A stretch of 64,000 nucleotides of DNA from Marinifilum sp965230805 (GCF_965230805.1 NZ_OZ246019.1:1674001-1738000); one strand, 5' to 3'; shown: positions 8,106-17,921, numbered from the stretch's first letter. Made by a program: numbers and translations. Notes: generated from the letters alone by a model not told the origin.

Positions 8106-9014
8106 ATTAATTTTCTTTTCGTATCGCCAAAATATTCTTTCTACAACAGCACCCGTATGATGCGAGTAGAAATCAATTGGACCAACCCAAGGAATGATAG
8201 CTGTTTGATACCCCAGATTTTTCAAGTCTTCCAAACAATGGTACAATAACACTCTTCCCATTCCTTTTCCTCTTAAATCGGGATGAGTACCCATTGGACC
8301 AAACCAAGGCAAGTCTTTGTTATTTGCAGAATGTGCTGAGAATGCACGAATTTTGCCATCTAGTTTTGCGATATGAATGCCTATTGGTTCTGGTTTGTAG
8401 GCCATTTCCAATTCATATTGCCACAACTTCCATTCTTCTTTAACAAATGCCATTAATTCTTGCTTGTCTTCAGGTGTAGCCCGGCTCACTTCAATTTGAT
8501 CTGCCTTTAGAGCTTCTATCTTTTCTGGATCATTCCAATCTCTATTATCCAAATCTACCAATAGGTTTGAGGTATCCATGAATCTATCGAATCCCATTCG
8601 AATGGCGAAACAAAGAGCTGGTGTATATCTTGGATCAATCCCTGGCATGAAATAATTCATTGGCACATCGCCCAATCGCATTACATCTACTTTTCTTTGT
8701 TTTAGTTCTGTCTCCAATAAATCATACATCGCTCTTGCAATTCCATTTCGTCGATAATCCTGATCCACAGCCATCATTTTAACATAGCCATAGTTCACTC
8801 CCCGAATATCCATTCGACAGGTTCCCATCAGGAATCCAACAATTTGCTCCTGATCGCAAGCAAGCCAAACTAATTCCTGCTCATAAAATGGATCCTCGTA
8901 GATTTTCTCTTTTAGCAAATCCTCACTAATCACATCCAAATGATAAGTTTTCTGACACAATGATAATACATGATCAAAATCTGAATCCTGATATTGGCGA
9001 ATGCTGTAGCTCAT
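8082..9014 (-). CDS. Tandem GNAT acetyltransferase
   Basis: A 310-aa cytoplasmic protein with two GNAT folds. The first (residues ~1-150) has the acetyl-CoA loop VDQDYRRNGIARAMYD; the second (~165-300) has THPDLRGKGMGRVLLYH. The two halves are typical of duplicated GNAT enzymes in which one half binds the substrate. The acceptor is unknown. B. subtilis keeps a GNAT gene (ybbJ) close to its murQ-nagZ-namZ cluster, so a link between this family and MurNAc metabolism may recur, but the activity is not known to me. The next gene in the operon starts 67 nt beyond its stop. Confidence 0.8.
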   Translation of the reverse strand: MSYSIRQYQDSDFDHVLSLCQKTYHLDVISEDLLKEKIYEDPFYEQELVWLACDQEQIVGFLMGTCRMDIRGVNYGYVKMMAVDQDYRRNGIARAMYDLLETELKQRKVDVMRLGDVPMNYFMPGIDPRYTPALCFAIRMGFDRFMDTSNLLVDLDNRDWNDPEKIEALKADQIEVSRATPEDKQELMAFVKEEWKLWQYELEMAYKPEPIGIHIAKLDGKIRAFSAHSANNKDLPWFGPMGTHPDLRGKGMGRVLLYHCLEDLKNLGYQTAIIPWVGPIDFYSHHTGAVVERIFWRYEKKINLDMRREM

Positions 9015-9103
9015 ATTTTGTTTTTTCTGTTTGGCTTTCCGACACCAAGTCGGACTATCAATATCTTTTTACTAAAAGTTTCACTCCAAATAAGGATCCC
9101 AGA

Positions 9104-10090
9104 TTAAGCTTTTATTTTTTTGCAAAGAGCAGAGAATAACTTTTCATCAACACAAACCTGATTGAAAATATCCTTTATATCCTCAGCAGTAATTTTCTCA
9201 AAATCCTCTCGCCTTGGGGTAATAAATACACCTCCAAAATCAACAGATGCAGGACTAATTAGAATTTGATCATCCCCTTCTGCGAAATATTGAGTTGGAC
9301 GATGTAATTTTCTTGGGAACAAATGCATAATGTATTTATCATCAACATAAGAGCAAATCACATTTAGCATTGGTTCTTTTTCTTCTGACTGCATTTCTGC
9401 AAAGGCATTGTAAAATTTACTTACAACAGCTACCAACTCTTTATTACTAGCAGTCTGAACACTAATCATTTTTCTTAAGTAATGATTAAATGCCCGAACT
9501 TCAATATCATCTGATTTCACAAGCAAATCAGCCTTATCTTTTAAGGCAAAATACTCTTCTTCAACAGGCATAAAACCTTTGTTTCCTCCTTGGAAATGCA
9601 TATGGTCTGGTGCTGAAGCTCCACATTTTGGCCCGTTATAGAATAGTGTATATCCTTGCATATCTTTAGCTAAAGACAGCATCCCTTCTAGATTATCCAT
9701 GAAGGATTGATCCACATGAGCTACCTTTGGAATGGTGAAATGCTGAGGAATAATTGGGAATGGATTTACCAAAATCACATACTCTTTACCTTGAGCAATT
9801 CCTCCCTGTTCTGCCGGTAATTTGTCCAAACACAAAAAACAAGTACGATTTTTAATGCTTTTCTTGTCAACTTTTGCTGCCGAAGAACGAATTCTTTCCG
9901 GATTAAACTGAACCCTCATTTTAAATCCATCAAAAGAGAATTCCTTTTCCTCTACTTTTTCCAATCCTTTAAAATTCCCGTTGGCAAGAGGCCAATCTCT
10001 TACTTGCTGATTAATAAAATCACTTAATATCTCTACTGAAGATTTTTCTTTTAACAGATACTCTATTCTATCTATGCTGTCTATATTCAT
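9104..10090 (-). CDS. DUF4922 protein, HIT/GalT-like nucleotidyltransferase or phosphorylase
   Basis: A 328-aa cytoplasmic protein of the Bacteroidota DUF4922 family. It shows a CFLC pair (in KNRTCFLCLDKLP), a segment VNPFPIIPQHFTIPK and the motif SAPDHMHFQGG, which matches the His-x-His-x-Gln active site of GalT, Ap4A phosphorylase and GDP-galactose phosphorylase. It should therefore transfer a nucleotide to or from a phosphorylated compound. The partner is unknown; in this locus a sugar phosphate is a reasonable guess. I start at the internal ATG (MNIDSIDR), which has GGAAG about 10 nt upstream, rather than six codons earlier. Homologues such as GDP-mannose/galactose phosphorylases are the alternative reading. 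Confidence 0.75.
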   Translation of the reverse strand: MNIDSIDRIEYLLKEKSSVEILSDFINQQVRDWPLANGNFKGLEKVEEKEFSFDGFKMRVQFNPERIRSSAAKVDKKSIKNRTCFLCLDKLPAEQGGIAQGKEYVILVNPFPIIPQHFTIPKVAHVDQSFMDNLEGMLSLAKDMQGYTLFYNGPKCGASAPDHMHFQGGNKGFMPVEEEYFALKDKADLLVKSDDIEVRAFNHYLRKMISVQTASNKELVAVVSKFYNAFAEMQSEEKEPMLNVICSYVDDKYIMHLFPRKLHRPTQYFAEGDDQILISPASVDFGGVFITPRREDFEKITAEDIKDIFNQVCVDEKLFSALCKKIKA

Positions 10091-10128
10091 TTTTTTTAAT
10101 CTTCCCACAATTAAAAAATACTCTTATT

Positions 10129-10177
10129 TCGTCGCACTCAACTTTCACACTTCTATTAAACTGAGCAGTTGCGACGA
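10129..10177. repeat. Intergenic inverted repeat TCGTCGCA/TGCGACGA
   Basis: Eight-base arms at 10129-10136 and 10170-10177 flank a 33-nt loop in the 230-nt spacer upstream of the DUF4922 gene. A second, weaker pair (CAGGG/CCCTG) follows around 10200-10235. No gene is seen in this spacer. Confidence 0.4.
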
Positions 10178-10320
10178 TTCAAATATTGACTTTTATCCTC
10201 AGGGTGGCATTCGCTATCGCTCACTTGCCCTGGGCTAAATTCTGTTTGCCTTTCAAGCAAAAAAAACTCAATAAGTCTTTATTACTTTAAATACTTCAAG
10301 TACTATAGGCACTTTAAATA

Positions 10321-11205
10321 CTAATCTACTACCCTGGCCACCATAATCCCCGATTGCAATTTATTCGTCTTTAACATCTCGTACAATGGAATATCAGAAA
10401 TCACAACTTTTTTTGCCAGGCTCGATGCATGCATCAAGTGCAATCTATCATTTACATGAATTGCAATGCCTACATGCGAAACATCCAAACCTTTAATTTT
10501 TGTGGTGATGGCAATTAAATCCCCATTATAAATCTTATTCTCCACAGCCTGAATATTATCTTCCGGAATGTAGAACAGATCACGCCTATTGATTGCATCT
10601 TCGGTATCTTGAATCGATACAATCAATAAAGAGTCTGCTTTTAGTGCCGCATACGAATCAACATGATTGCTCATGAAATTGATTTCTTTCTTGTATTCTA
10701 CTCCCCCAATTTCTGAAGTTACATTCTGCACAATCCCCTTTTGTTCATTCTCATAAATCCAATCAGAAAAGTAGTGTAATCGGGAGGCATAATCCTTAAT
10801 TTCTCCTTTTCGATAGCGGAGTTCTTTTAGTTTTATCAGAAAATCATTTACCGAAAAATTATTTTGCTTTAATATTGATGAAAGCACAACTACATTTTCA
10901 AGATAAGTGGTACAATCCAGCTCTCTTAAATTTACCACTAACTTTTCATCATCACCTGTTTCCAGAGTTCCACCAAGATAAGGAGTTTGCAAAAACATTT
11001 TTCCTACTTCTACAGTTCTATCGGCATTTCCAAGTTTAGAAAAAGATTGTTCTTTGGCTATTTCGCTAATCGAATTAAAAATAGACTGATCCATTTTATT
11101 TGCCAATTGAACCGTCTTGTTTGATTCCTTTTGTTGATCGCTCTTTCCCTTGCATGAAACAAAAGCCAGCAAGAGCATTAAAATTTGCAAACTGAATATT
11201 CTCAT
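10321..11205 (-). CDS. DUF1460 NlpC/P60-type muropeptide amidase lipoprotein
   Basis: A 294-aa envelope protein. The signal segment ends at a lipobox-like AFVSC (Cys18). The DUF1460 domain has the nucleophile Cys98 in ELDCTTYLENV, and His244 in VSHVGIAIH; a further conserved His259 lies in LMHASS. DUF1460 proteins have been characterised structurally and biochemically as highly specific NlpC/P60 amidases that split the MurNAc-L-Ala amide of GlcNAc-anhydroMurNAc peptides. Such activity would strip the peptide before AmpG imports the sugar. The position four genes upstream of ampG in the same direction fits this. Confidence 0.88.
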   Translation of the reverse strand: MRIFSLQILMLLLAFVSCKGKSDQQKESNKTVQLANKMDQSIFNSISEIAKEQSFSKLGNADRTVEVGKMFLQTPYLGGTLETGDDEKLVVNLRELDCTTYLENVVVLSSILKQNNFSVNDFLIKLKELRYRKGEIKDYASRLHYFSDWIYENEQKGIVQNVTSEIGGVEYKKEINFMSNHVDSYAALKADSLLIVSIQDTEDAINRRDLFYIPEDNIQAVENKIYNGDLIAITTKIKGLDVSHVGIAIHVNDRLHLMHASSLAKKVVISDIPLYEMLKTNKLQSGIMVARVVD

Positions 11206-11301
11206 AACTCTAATTTTATACCAATATTCTTTCTGAGATATAACTGCTATAATAAGGAAACAAGAGAATTCACTCCTGATTCCTCACTAAGCCTAACAAT
11301 T

Positions 11302-12756
11302 TTATTTTACTAAAAGCTTTCTTGCTTTTAGCTCAATCGTGCGAACTCTATCCTTATAGATATTGTGTGCATTCATCTTCTCAATATCCAATGATGCATC
11401 TGAGTTGTCCTCCCAACGACGACACAAGTAAATTGGATCGTAAATTCTTCCTATTTGATACTTTCGCGAAATCGCTAATCCCAATGCATAATCTTCACCA
11501 TAATTCACATTAGGAATTGGATTCTTGCGCAAAACAGGTGTATAGAATGCACGTGGAGCACCCAAACCATTAATACGAAGTGCATTATTTCTACCATTTT
11601 CAGGTGTCCATTCTCTGTGATCGATAATTCCAGGAGGAATCTCTTCCAGTTTGAAGTTCACCATTTGATATGTTCCAACCACCATTGCACAATTTTCTCT
11701 GTAGAATGCATCTACCACCTGCTGCACTGTTGTTTCATCAGCATACAAATCATCACTATCTAACTGAATGGCAAACTTACCACAAGCTTCATGATTTACT
11801 GCCACATTCCAACATCCACCAATTCCCAAATCTTTTCTTTCCGGGATCACGTGAATCAATCTCTCATCTTGCTCAGCATATTTTGCAATAATTTCAGTAG
11901 TTCCGTCAATAGAGTAGTTATCAACAATAATCAAGTTGAAATCAACATTTGCCTTTTGAGAAAGAACTGATTTGATTGCATCTTCGATTGTTTTAACACG
12001 ATTGCGAACCGGAATTACAACAGAAGCTTCTACCTTAAAGTTTCCTTCATCAAATGCTACATTCTTAAATTTAGGCTCTAAATAAGCGCCTATTCTCTTC
12101 AAGTGCTCGGTACATGCTTCTTCCATCTCGATTTGTACAGCACGGTTTTTAGGATCAACATAGTCGAAAATCTTTTCCCCTGATTTTCTGGTATCCATTT
12201 CTTCCTCGGTGTATAATGCTTCAGGAACTCTCAAAAATTCAGAACGAGCTGCTACTGCCAAACGCAATGCATACAAACCAGCATGCTCATATTTTGCATC
12301 TACATCTTTTACAGCTTTCTTCAAAACACTGGCATCATAGAAAAGAACCGATCCGAAGTTGAAATCATCTCTTAAGCTACCTTCCTGATAATCGATAACC
12401 GGAAGGTTTTCCACTCTACCTTGTTTTATAGCACAATGGTTGGAATAAACCAAGCCACTATTGGTATCGCTAGCCACTTGACAGAAACGCTCAAGAGCCA
12501 ACTGCCCCAAAGTTAAAGCACTTGTTTTGGTGTAAAGCAGAACATATTCTGAATCTGATTTTTCTGCGATTAGCTGAATGGTTTTTCCATTAGCCAATGG
12601 ATCAGAATTTAAAACTTCTGCACCTTCAATTTCTTCAGCCTTGTTACCAACAATAAAAACATTCGATACCAATCCAGATTTTCTCAACTCTCTTACCGTA
12701 ATTGTTGTTTCTTCTTTTGTTCCAAAAGGCAGAAAACATGTAATTTTTGCACTCAT
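11302..12756 (-). CDS. Family 2 glycosyltransferase with degenerate N-terminal GT-A half
   Basis: A 484-aa soluble protein with no export signal or membrane helix. Residues ~1-235 look like a worn GT-A fold (SAKITCFLPFG, YVLLYTKTSALTLG). Residues ~243-470 are a clear GT2 domain: ASVVIPVRNRVKTIEDAI, IIVDNYSIDGT, and the metal-binding IQLDSDDLYAD. GT2 enzymes transfer a sugar from a nucleotide donor. Why a soluble glycosyltransferase sits inside a wall-degradation operon is not clear; it may use recovered sugars, or its product may be a signal or store. It lies between the DUF1460 and Amidase_3 genes, 28 nt from the latter. Confidence 0.82.
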   Translation of the reverse strand: MSAKITCFLPFGTKEETTITVRELRKSGLVSNVFIVGNKAEEIEGAEVLNSDPLANGKTIQLIAEKSDSEYVLLYTKTSALTLGQLALERFCQVASDTNSGLVYSNHCAIKQGRVENLPVIDYQEGSLRDDFNFGSVLFYDASVLKKAVKDVDAKYEHAGLYALRLAVAARSEFLRVPEALYTEEEMDTRKSGEKIFDYVDPKNRAVQIEMEEACTEHLKRIGAYLEPKFKNVAFDEGNFKVEASVVIPVRNRVKTIEDAIKSVLSQKANVDFNLIIVDNYSIDGTTEIIAKYAEQDERLIHVIPERKDLGIGGCWNVAVNHEACGKFAIQLDSDDLYADETTVQQVVDAFYRENCAMVVGTYQMVNFKLEEIPPGIIDHREWTPENGRNNALRINGLGAPRAFYTPVLRKNPIPNVNYGEDYALGLAISRKYQIGRIYDPIYLCRRWEDNSDASLDIEKMNAHNIYKDRVRTIELKARKLLVK

Positions 12757-12784
12757 TCTTTATTATATGGCTTTTGTTATTTTA

Positions 12785-15700
12785 TTATTTATTAAAAAAT
12801 CGCATGATCTTGCTCATCATTTCATTTCGATCTTTTTTTGTTCTTAAAGTTTCGAAAGGAAATCCTAAAATGATTGAATGATAGTCTCCATCGTAAACAA
12901 CACCTGCACTTTTGGAATTGTATGTAAATCGTAAAAATACCTTCGCATTTTTACCTACAGGCTCGATAGCATCAGGAGCTTCCACTTTGTATATGTTTCG
13001 ATTGTATCCTGTTTCAAACTGGTATTCACCAGAGAAATCTTTTCTTACTTCGTTGGGATGATATATGGCTCCGGATTTACTTGCATAATTGGTTCTGAAT
13101 AAGAAATGCAGCTCTTTTTCAATGAACTCTTTCATCAATGTATCTCCACACTCTATAACATCAGTTCCCAGATAGGCTCCCGAAAGGATCAGTTTTGCAT
13201 CTTTTGATAGAATGTATTTTCTGATTGCCCTCACCATATCAGGAGTGTAAATCGTAAAATCTTTATTTTCCTTCCCATAAATCCTTCTGGTGGTTTTTTC
13301 TTCTCCAAAGATCAAATCCAAAGCCTTGTAATCCGTAGCTTTCCAATTTCCTCTTTCAAAAGACTCATCACTCATCGATACAAATCCGTATCCGGCAGCT
13401 TTAATCGCTTCACCATGCACATATGGATAATCGAAACTATTTCCCGGAATGATCTTTTCCTCTTTATCAGCATAACATGAACCATGACCTGAAGCATCAT
13501 CATCCAACCATGGTGATTTTCTATCGAAATCATACTGATCACCCACATAGGCAATGTTTCTTTTATAAGCTACTCCTTCGTCCACAGCACTATTGAAACC
13601 AGCGTATTTGCCATCATCAAATCCATTTGGCGAAGCAATTCTGTCGAAACCATTTACAATCAAAACAGGCTTTTCACCATTAGCTAGTTTACAATAGGAT
13701 AAGATCTCTGATGGGAAACTTTCACCTCCATCGTTCAATGCTGTTATCTTAAAACTGTAGATGATTTCAGAACTTAAATTATCAAGTAACAATTCCTCTT
13801 TTTCAACCAATATACCGTTATCAAATCCTCCATCATTCAACCTGGTGTACACCTTATATTTTTTTGCAACTGCACTTTTTTCCAGAGGATCGGCTACAGC
13901 TTTCCAGCTCAGTCTGACTCCATTTTCATTCTCATCAATTCTAAAATGATCAACTGGTAAAGGCTGCACCACATATTCTTTTCCTTCCTGCGATGTTAAA
14001 AATTTCAACACTCCCTTATAATAGGCACGACTAATATGAAATTTAAATTTCGGATCCATACCTTGATACATATCTGCAAAGTTGTGATGTGATAACATTT
14101 CAGACAACATGGTAGGAACTTTGGGACGATAAGCTTCTGAATACTGTTTGTTCCACATTCCTCTTCTTGTCCATTTTGGCTCGAACAGTTTTCTGATATC
14201 TTCCACCACCTGTGTTTGTACAATGTCAACCAAATCACGACTCGCCCATTTCGACTGTCCGTTAACAAATTTATCCCTATTATCACGGGTAGTGTTATAA
14301 ATTGCTAAAGTTCCAATAATGGAATCATTTGGTGTAAAGCCTGCATCAGTATGAAATCCCAAGGCTATATCAACAGGAATACCAAGCCCTTTTACATTTA
14401 TATTCTTGCTTGGTCCGTTGGGAGCACCAATTAAATAGTCTACCCATTCACCACGGCTCATATAATCATCCTTGTAATCGGTTTTTCCACTTTCTCGCTT
14501 TTGAAACTTCGCTGCATCCTTTCCTCTATTGCTATAATCAACCTTATAATTTTTGTTGATACTATACACGATTGAATCTGACATACCGGCATATTGCAAA
14601 TAGTACCGTGCAGCTTCGTGATATCTCGGGCGATTACTGGTATACCTTTGCCACTTGGCTGAATCCATTGCAAAGCCAAGTTTGTTTCTTTCCTTTACTA
14701 ATTCATTCAGTTCATCTACATTGCCTCTGGCAATATTGCCCATGCCTCCACCAAAACGAACCGCATCAGCAGAAACCCAATGGCCTTCTTCCTTACTTTC
14801 ATTAGTAAGCAAGACTTTTCCACTTTCCGGATTTTTTCCCTTATCAAACAAGAATGTTCCCAGATAAATCCAGGTATCTCCGCCCATACTCTGATTTACA
14901 AGAAAATCTGTTTTTCCCCCGGCATGATAAACTGTATAATGTGCATCACACACATTATCATCATTAACGGAATAAGACAGGTAAACAGCATACTCCCCTT
15001 TTTCAGGAATGTAAGGTATATACTCCACTCTTGCAGTCTCAGCTAAAAACGCCTTCGCCTGCTTACTGTTTCCCATTTTAAATGGATTTTCTCCTTCAAT
15101 ATAAAATGGGTACTTGTTCCTAAATCCAGCTTGTGAGCCGATTTCCCAATTTCCTGATTCTTTATAATCCGAAAGAATCGAACACCAGTCAGCATCCACA
15201 ATTACCTCATGGGTCTGAACATCACGTTCTCTTGGCAACAAAATGTTTGCACCTGCATTTTCCAACATAGGAGCAATGTAAGGAACCACAAATTCCATGG
15301 TCCACATGTCTTCTACTGTGGTGTATACTCTAGCTCTTTGCCACTCCCAACGATCCAATGTATTCTCGTAATACCAACCGTGTGAATGCCACAAGGCTAT
15401 GTGTTTACTCTCTAATCCATGCTGATAAGTTTCATTCCCAATCTTTCTTACCAAAGGCTTCGTGTTATCACTTTTAACAGACAAACGATCTTTTGCCAAA
15501 GGAAATGTTTCATCTCTGTAGTAATTAGGAATCAATTCCCCTATTTCCATTCCCATACTTTCGATACAAACATTGTATTTCTTAAACTTACGACCCAAAA
15601 TTTCCTTTAACTCATTATGATATTGCTTTACCGTAGCAGGCCTGAAAGGAATATAGGAAAAAGTTGAATTCACATAAACCGTAATTTCTTTCTGATCCGG

Positions 15701-15898
15701 ATTTAAACTCAAGCTATCCAACTTATAACGATAAACAAACCCATCCGAAGCCTGCTTTAAAAATTCTAAAGCAGCCTTCTCTGCTTTCTTATTCAAACGA
15801 TCTGATTTTTCAGCTGCCTGAACCGAAAAACCTATCAGCAAAAAAATAAATAGTAAAAGTAAATTCGACTTCACACGTCTGTTTGACAAAAAATCCAT
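12785..15898 (-). CDS. Large exported Amidase_3 protein with inserted golvesin-like domain and FN3
   Basis: A 1037-aa secreted protein, counting from MDFLSNRR. This start leaves a clean signal peptide (LLLLFIFLLIGFSVQAA) and avoids overlap with nagB; an upstream ATG at 15976 does not. The zinc amidase fold is split. His171 (LWHSHGWYYE), RERDVQ and a likely Glu428 (RYHEAARYY) come first; His516 (GFHTDAGF) and Glu600 (TMLSEMLSHHN) follow. Between them, ~285-385, is a golvesin C-terminal-like beta domain (YAVYLSYSVNDD, GHWVSADAVRFGGG). An FN3 domain (~645-735) and a ~300-aa flavodoxin-like C-terminal region follow. The predicted role is N-acetylmuramoyl-L-alanine amidase. Its gene directly follows nagB. 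Confidence 0.82.
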   Translation of the reverse strand: MDFLSNRRVKSNLLLLFIFLLIGFSVQAAEKSDRLNKKAEKAALEFLKQASDGFVYRYKLDSLSLNPDQKEITVYVNSTFSYIPFRPATVKQYHNELKEILGRKFKKYNVCIESMGMEIGELIPNYYRDETFPLAKDRLSVKSDNTKPLVRKIGNETYQHGLESKHIALWHSHGWYYENTLDRWEWQRARVYTTVEDMWTMEFVVPYIAPMLENAGANILLPRERDVQTHEVIVDADWCSILSDYKESGNWEIGSQAGFRNKYPFYIEGENPFKMGNSKQAKAFLAETARVEYIPYIPEKGEYAVYLSYSVNDDNVCDAHYTVYHAGGKTDFLVNQSMGGDTWIYLGTFLFDKGKNPESGKVLLTNESKEEGHWVSADAVRFGGGMGNIARGNVDELNELVKERNKLGFAMDSAKWQRYTSNRPRYHEAARYYLQYAGMSDSIVYSINKNYKVDYSNRGKDAAKFQKRESGKTDYKDDYMSRGEWVDYLIGAPNGPSKNINVKGLGIPVDIALGFHTDAGFTPNDSIIGTLAIYNTTRDNRDKFVNGQSKWASRDLVDIVQTQVVEDIRKLFEPKWTRRGMWNKQYSEAYRPKVPTMLSEMLSHHNFADMYQGMDPKFKFHISRAYYKGVLKFLTSQEGKEYVVQPLPVDHFRIDENENGVRLSWKAVADPLEKSAVAKKYKVYTRLNDGGFDNGILVEKEELLLDNLSSEIIYSFKITALNDGGESFPSEILSYCKLANGEKPVLIVNGFDRIASPNGFDDGKYAGFNSAVDEGVAYKRNIAYVGDQYDFDRKSPWLDDDASGHGSCYADKEEKIIPGNSFDYPYVHGEAIKAAGYGFVSMSDESFERGNWKATDYKALDLIFGEEKTTRRIYGKENKDFTIYTPDMVRAIRKYILSKDAKLILSGAYLGTDVIECGDTLMKEFIEKELHFLFRTNYASKSGAIYHPNEVRKDFSGEYQFETGYNRNIYKVEAPDAIEPVGKNAKVFLRFTYNSKSAGVVYDGDYHSIILGFPFETLRTKKDRNEMMSKIMRFFNK

Positions 15899-15938
15899 AA
15901 TCCCAGTATTCAATGTAATTTTACCTGCACGGATAAAT

Positions 15939-17921
15939 CTAAACAATAAACCTGACAAAAGCTTCGATTGCTTCATATTCTGCCAAGCCTAACTTATTAA
16001 ACAAATTGGCTGTCGCTCTATTTCTGGCTTCTGATCTTTGCCAAAACAATCTTGAATCATTACCCATATATGGAGCGCTTTCCATTTGAGATTGGTGACG
16101 TAAAATTGCATTCCTTTTCTGTTGCAATTCCTCCGGACTAATAGGCACAGCCATTTGAATTTCATCCAAATCCCACTCTTGCCAAGCTCCTCGATAAAGC
16201 CAAACATAGCAATCTTCCATCCAGTCTTCATCTTTTACAATCTGAAGTGCCTGATAAATGCCTTCCCAACAAACTCTGTGAGTTCCATGTGGATCTGACC
16301 AATCTCCAGCAGCAAAAATCTGTTGAGGCTTCACCTTTCTCAACAAATTCACAATTATTTGAACATCTTCTTTTCCCAATGGATTTTTCTTCACCCTACC
16401 GGTTTCATAAAAAGGAAGATCGAGGAAATGAAGATTCTTAGAACGAAGACCAACAAACCTGCAAGCAGCTTTTGCTTCTCCTCTGCGAATTAAAGATTTC
16501 ATTCTACGTACTTCAACAGTATCTACCTCTCCGGGAGATTTATTCTCCAATAAGAATTTGCGAATATCTTCGATAACACTTGGTAAATTGCCTTCATTGG
16601 TATCATGTGTTTGTGCAAAACTCCTTACAAACGACAAATAACGAATAGCCTCATCATCAGCCACAGCAATATTACCAGAGGTTTGGTAAGCAACATGCAC
16701 TTCATGACTTTGACCCACCAGCCTTTTCAACGTTCCACCCATCGAAATTACATCATCATCAGGATGCGGGCTAAACACCAAAACCTTTTTCCTTGCCGGT
16801 TCAGCTCTTTCCGGACGATTCGAATCATCAGCATTAGGTTTACCACCAGGCCAACCCGTAATTGTATGCTGTAAATCGTTAAAAACTTTAATGTTTACTT
16901 CATAAGCCGATCCATACCAAGCAAGCAGCTCACTCAATCCATTATCGTTATAATCTCGGTTTGTCAACTTCAAAACTGGTTTCTCCAATTTATTACAAAG
17001 CCAAACTACAGCTTTACGAATCCAATAGCGATCCCACTCTACACTTCCAACCAGCCATGGATTTTTTACTCTGGTTAATTCTCCTGCCGCTGGCACATCC
17101 AGTACAAACTGCACATCAGTATGGCGTTGCAAATAACTGGCAGGAACCGAATCGCTCTGTCCTTCCTCCAATGCTTTCTTTACGATAGGGGCTTTACCCT
17201 CTCCCCATGCCATCAGAATTACGCGTTTTGCTTTAAATATGGTGCCCACTCCCATTGTGATTGCTGCCTTTGGCACCTTGTTTAACCCATTAAAATCTTT
17301 TGCTGCATCACGCCTGGTTAAAGCATCAAGCATGATTAAACGAGTTTTCGAATCCAATTGTGAACCCGGCTCGTTAAAACCTATATGACCTGTTCTACCA
17401 ATTCCTAAGATTTGCATATCGAGTCCTCCAAAAGAATCGATCTTAGCTTCGTAATCAGAACAGTATTTAAAAATCCCTTCCTTGCTAACCTCACCATCAG
17501 GAACATTAATTTGATCGCGAGGAATATCTATATGATTAAAAAGAACATCATCCATATAATAGTTATAGCTCTGAATACTCTCATTTGCCATTGGATAGTA
17601 TTCATCAAGATTGAATGTAATTACATTTTTAAAAGACAATCCCTCTTCTTTGTGCAAGCGCACCAATTCGGCATATACCCCAAGTGGTGTTGCACCAGTA
17701 GCCAATCCAAGCACACAAGAATCATTATTCTTTGCCTTCTCAACTATCAGATTTGCGATTTCATGAGCTACCCAATTTGCACCTTTTTCGGCCGTAGCAA
17801 AAATATCAGCAGGCATTTTCTCATATCTTGTTTTTACCGTTTTATCGAACTCATCCAATGGTTGGTAATACAACTTAGCCTTATTCAGCTCTCCTCTAAA
17901 TTGTAATATTTGATTTTCCAT
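15939..17921 (-). CDS. nagB: Glucosamine-6-phosphate deaminase fused to a PIG-L/LmbE deacetylase domain
   Basis: A 660-aa cytoplasmic fusion. Residues ~30-320 are NagB: LGLATGATPLGVY, FNLDEYYP (Asp106) and GIGRTGHIGFNEPG (His179, Glu184). Thr177 stands where E. coli NagB has Asp141; Gram-positive NagBs also vary there. Residues ~378-620 are PIG-L type, with zinc motif SPHPDDDV (His386, Asp388, Asp389) and SDPHGTHRVC (His545, His548), so both halves look active. NagB turns GlcN-6-P into fructose-6-P and ammonia. PIG-L enzymes remove N-acetyl groups, so this half could supply GlcN-6-P from GlcNAc-6-P; no nagA is seen here. An AGGAG site lies in front of the ATG. Confidence 0.93.
   Translation of the reverse strand: MENQILQFRGELNKAKLYYQPLDEFDKTVKTRYEKMPADIFATAEKGANWVAHEIANLIVEKAKNNDSCVLGLATGATPLGVYAELVRLHKEEGLSFKNVITFNLDEYYPMANESIQSYNYYMDDVLFNHIDIPRDQINVPDGEVSKEGIFKYCSDYEAKIDSFGGLDMQILGIGRTGHIGFNEPGSQLDSKTRLIMLDALTRRDAAKDFNGLNKVPKAAITMGVGTIFKAKRVILMAWGEGKAPIVKKALEEGQSDSVPASYLQRHTDVQFVLDVPAAGELTRVKNPWLVGSVEWDRYWIRKAVVWLCNKLEKPVLKLTNRDYNDNGLSELLAWYGSAYEVNIKVFNDLQHTITGWPGGKPNADDSNRPERAEPARKKVLVFSPHPDDDVISMGGTLKRLVGQSHEVHVAYQTSGNIAVADDEAIRYLSFVRSFAQTHDTNEGNLPSVIEDIRKFLLENKSPGEVDTVEVRRMKSLIRRGEAKAACRFVGLRSKNLHFLDLPFYETGRVKKNPLGKEDVQIIVNLLRKVKPQQIFAAGDWSDPHGTHRVCWEGIYQALQIVKDEDWMEDCYVWLYRGAWQEWDLDEIQMAVPISPEELQQKRNAILRHQSQMESAPYMGNDSRLFWQRSEARNRATANLFNKLGLAEYEAIEAFVRFIV

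Noticed and set aside
15899..15976. 26-codon N-terminal extension of the Amidase_3 protein
   Set aside because: It would overlap nagB and bury the signal peptide; the ATG at 15898 gives a normal export signal.
17412..17906. 164-aa frame antisense to nagB
   Set aside because: It lies wholly opposite the well-supported NagB domain and its translation has no recognisable motif.
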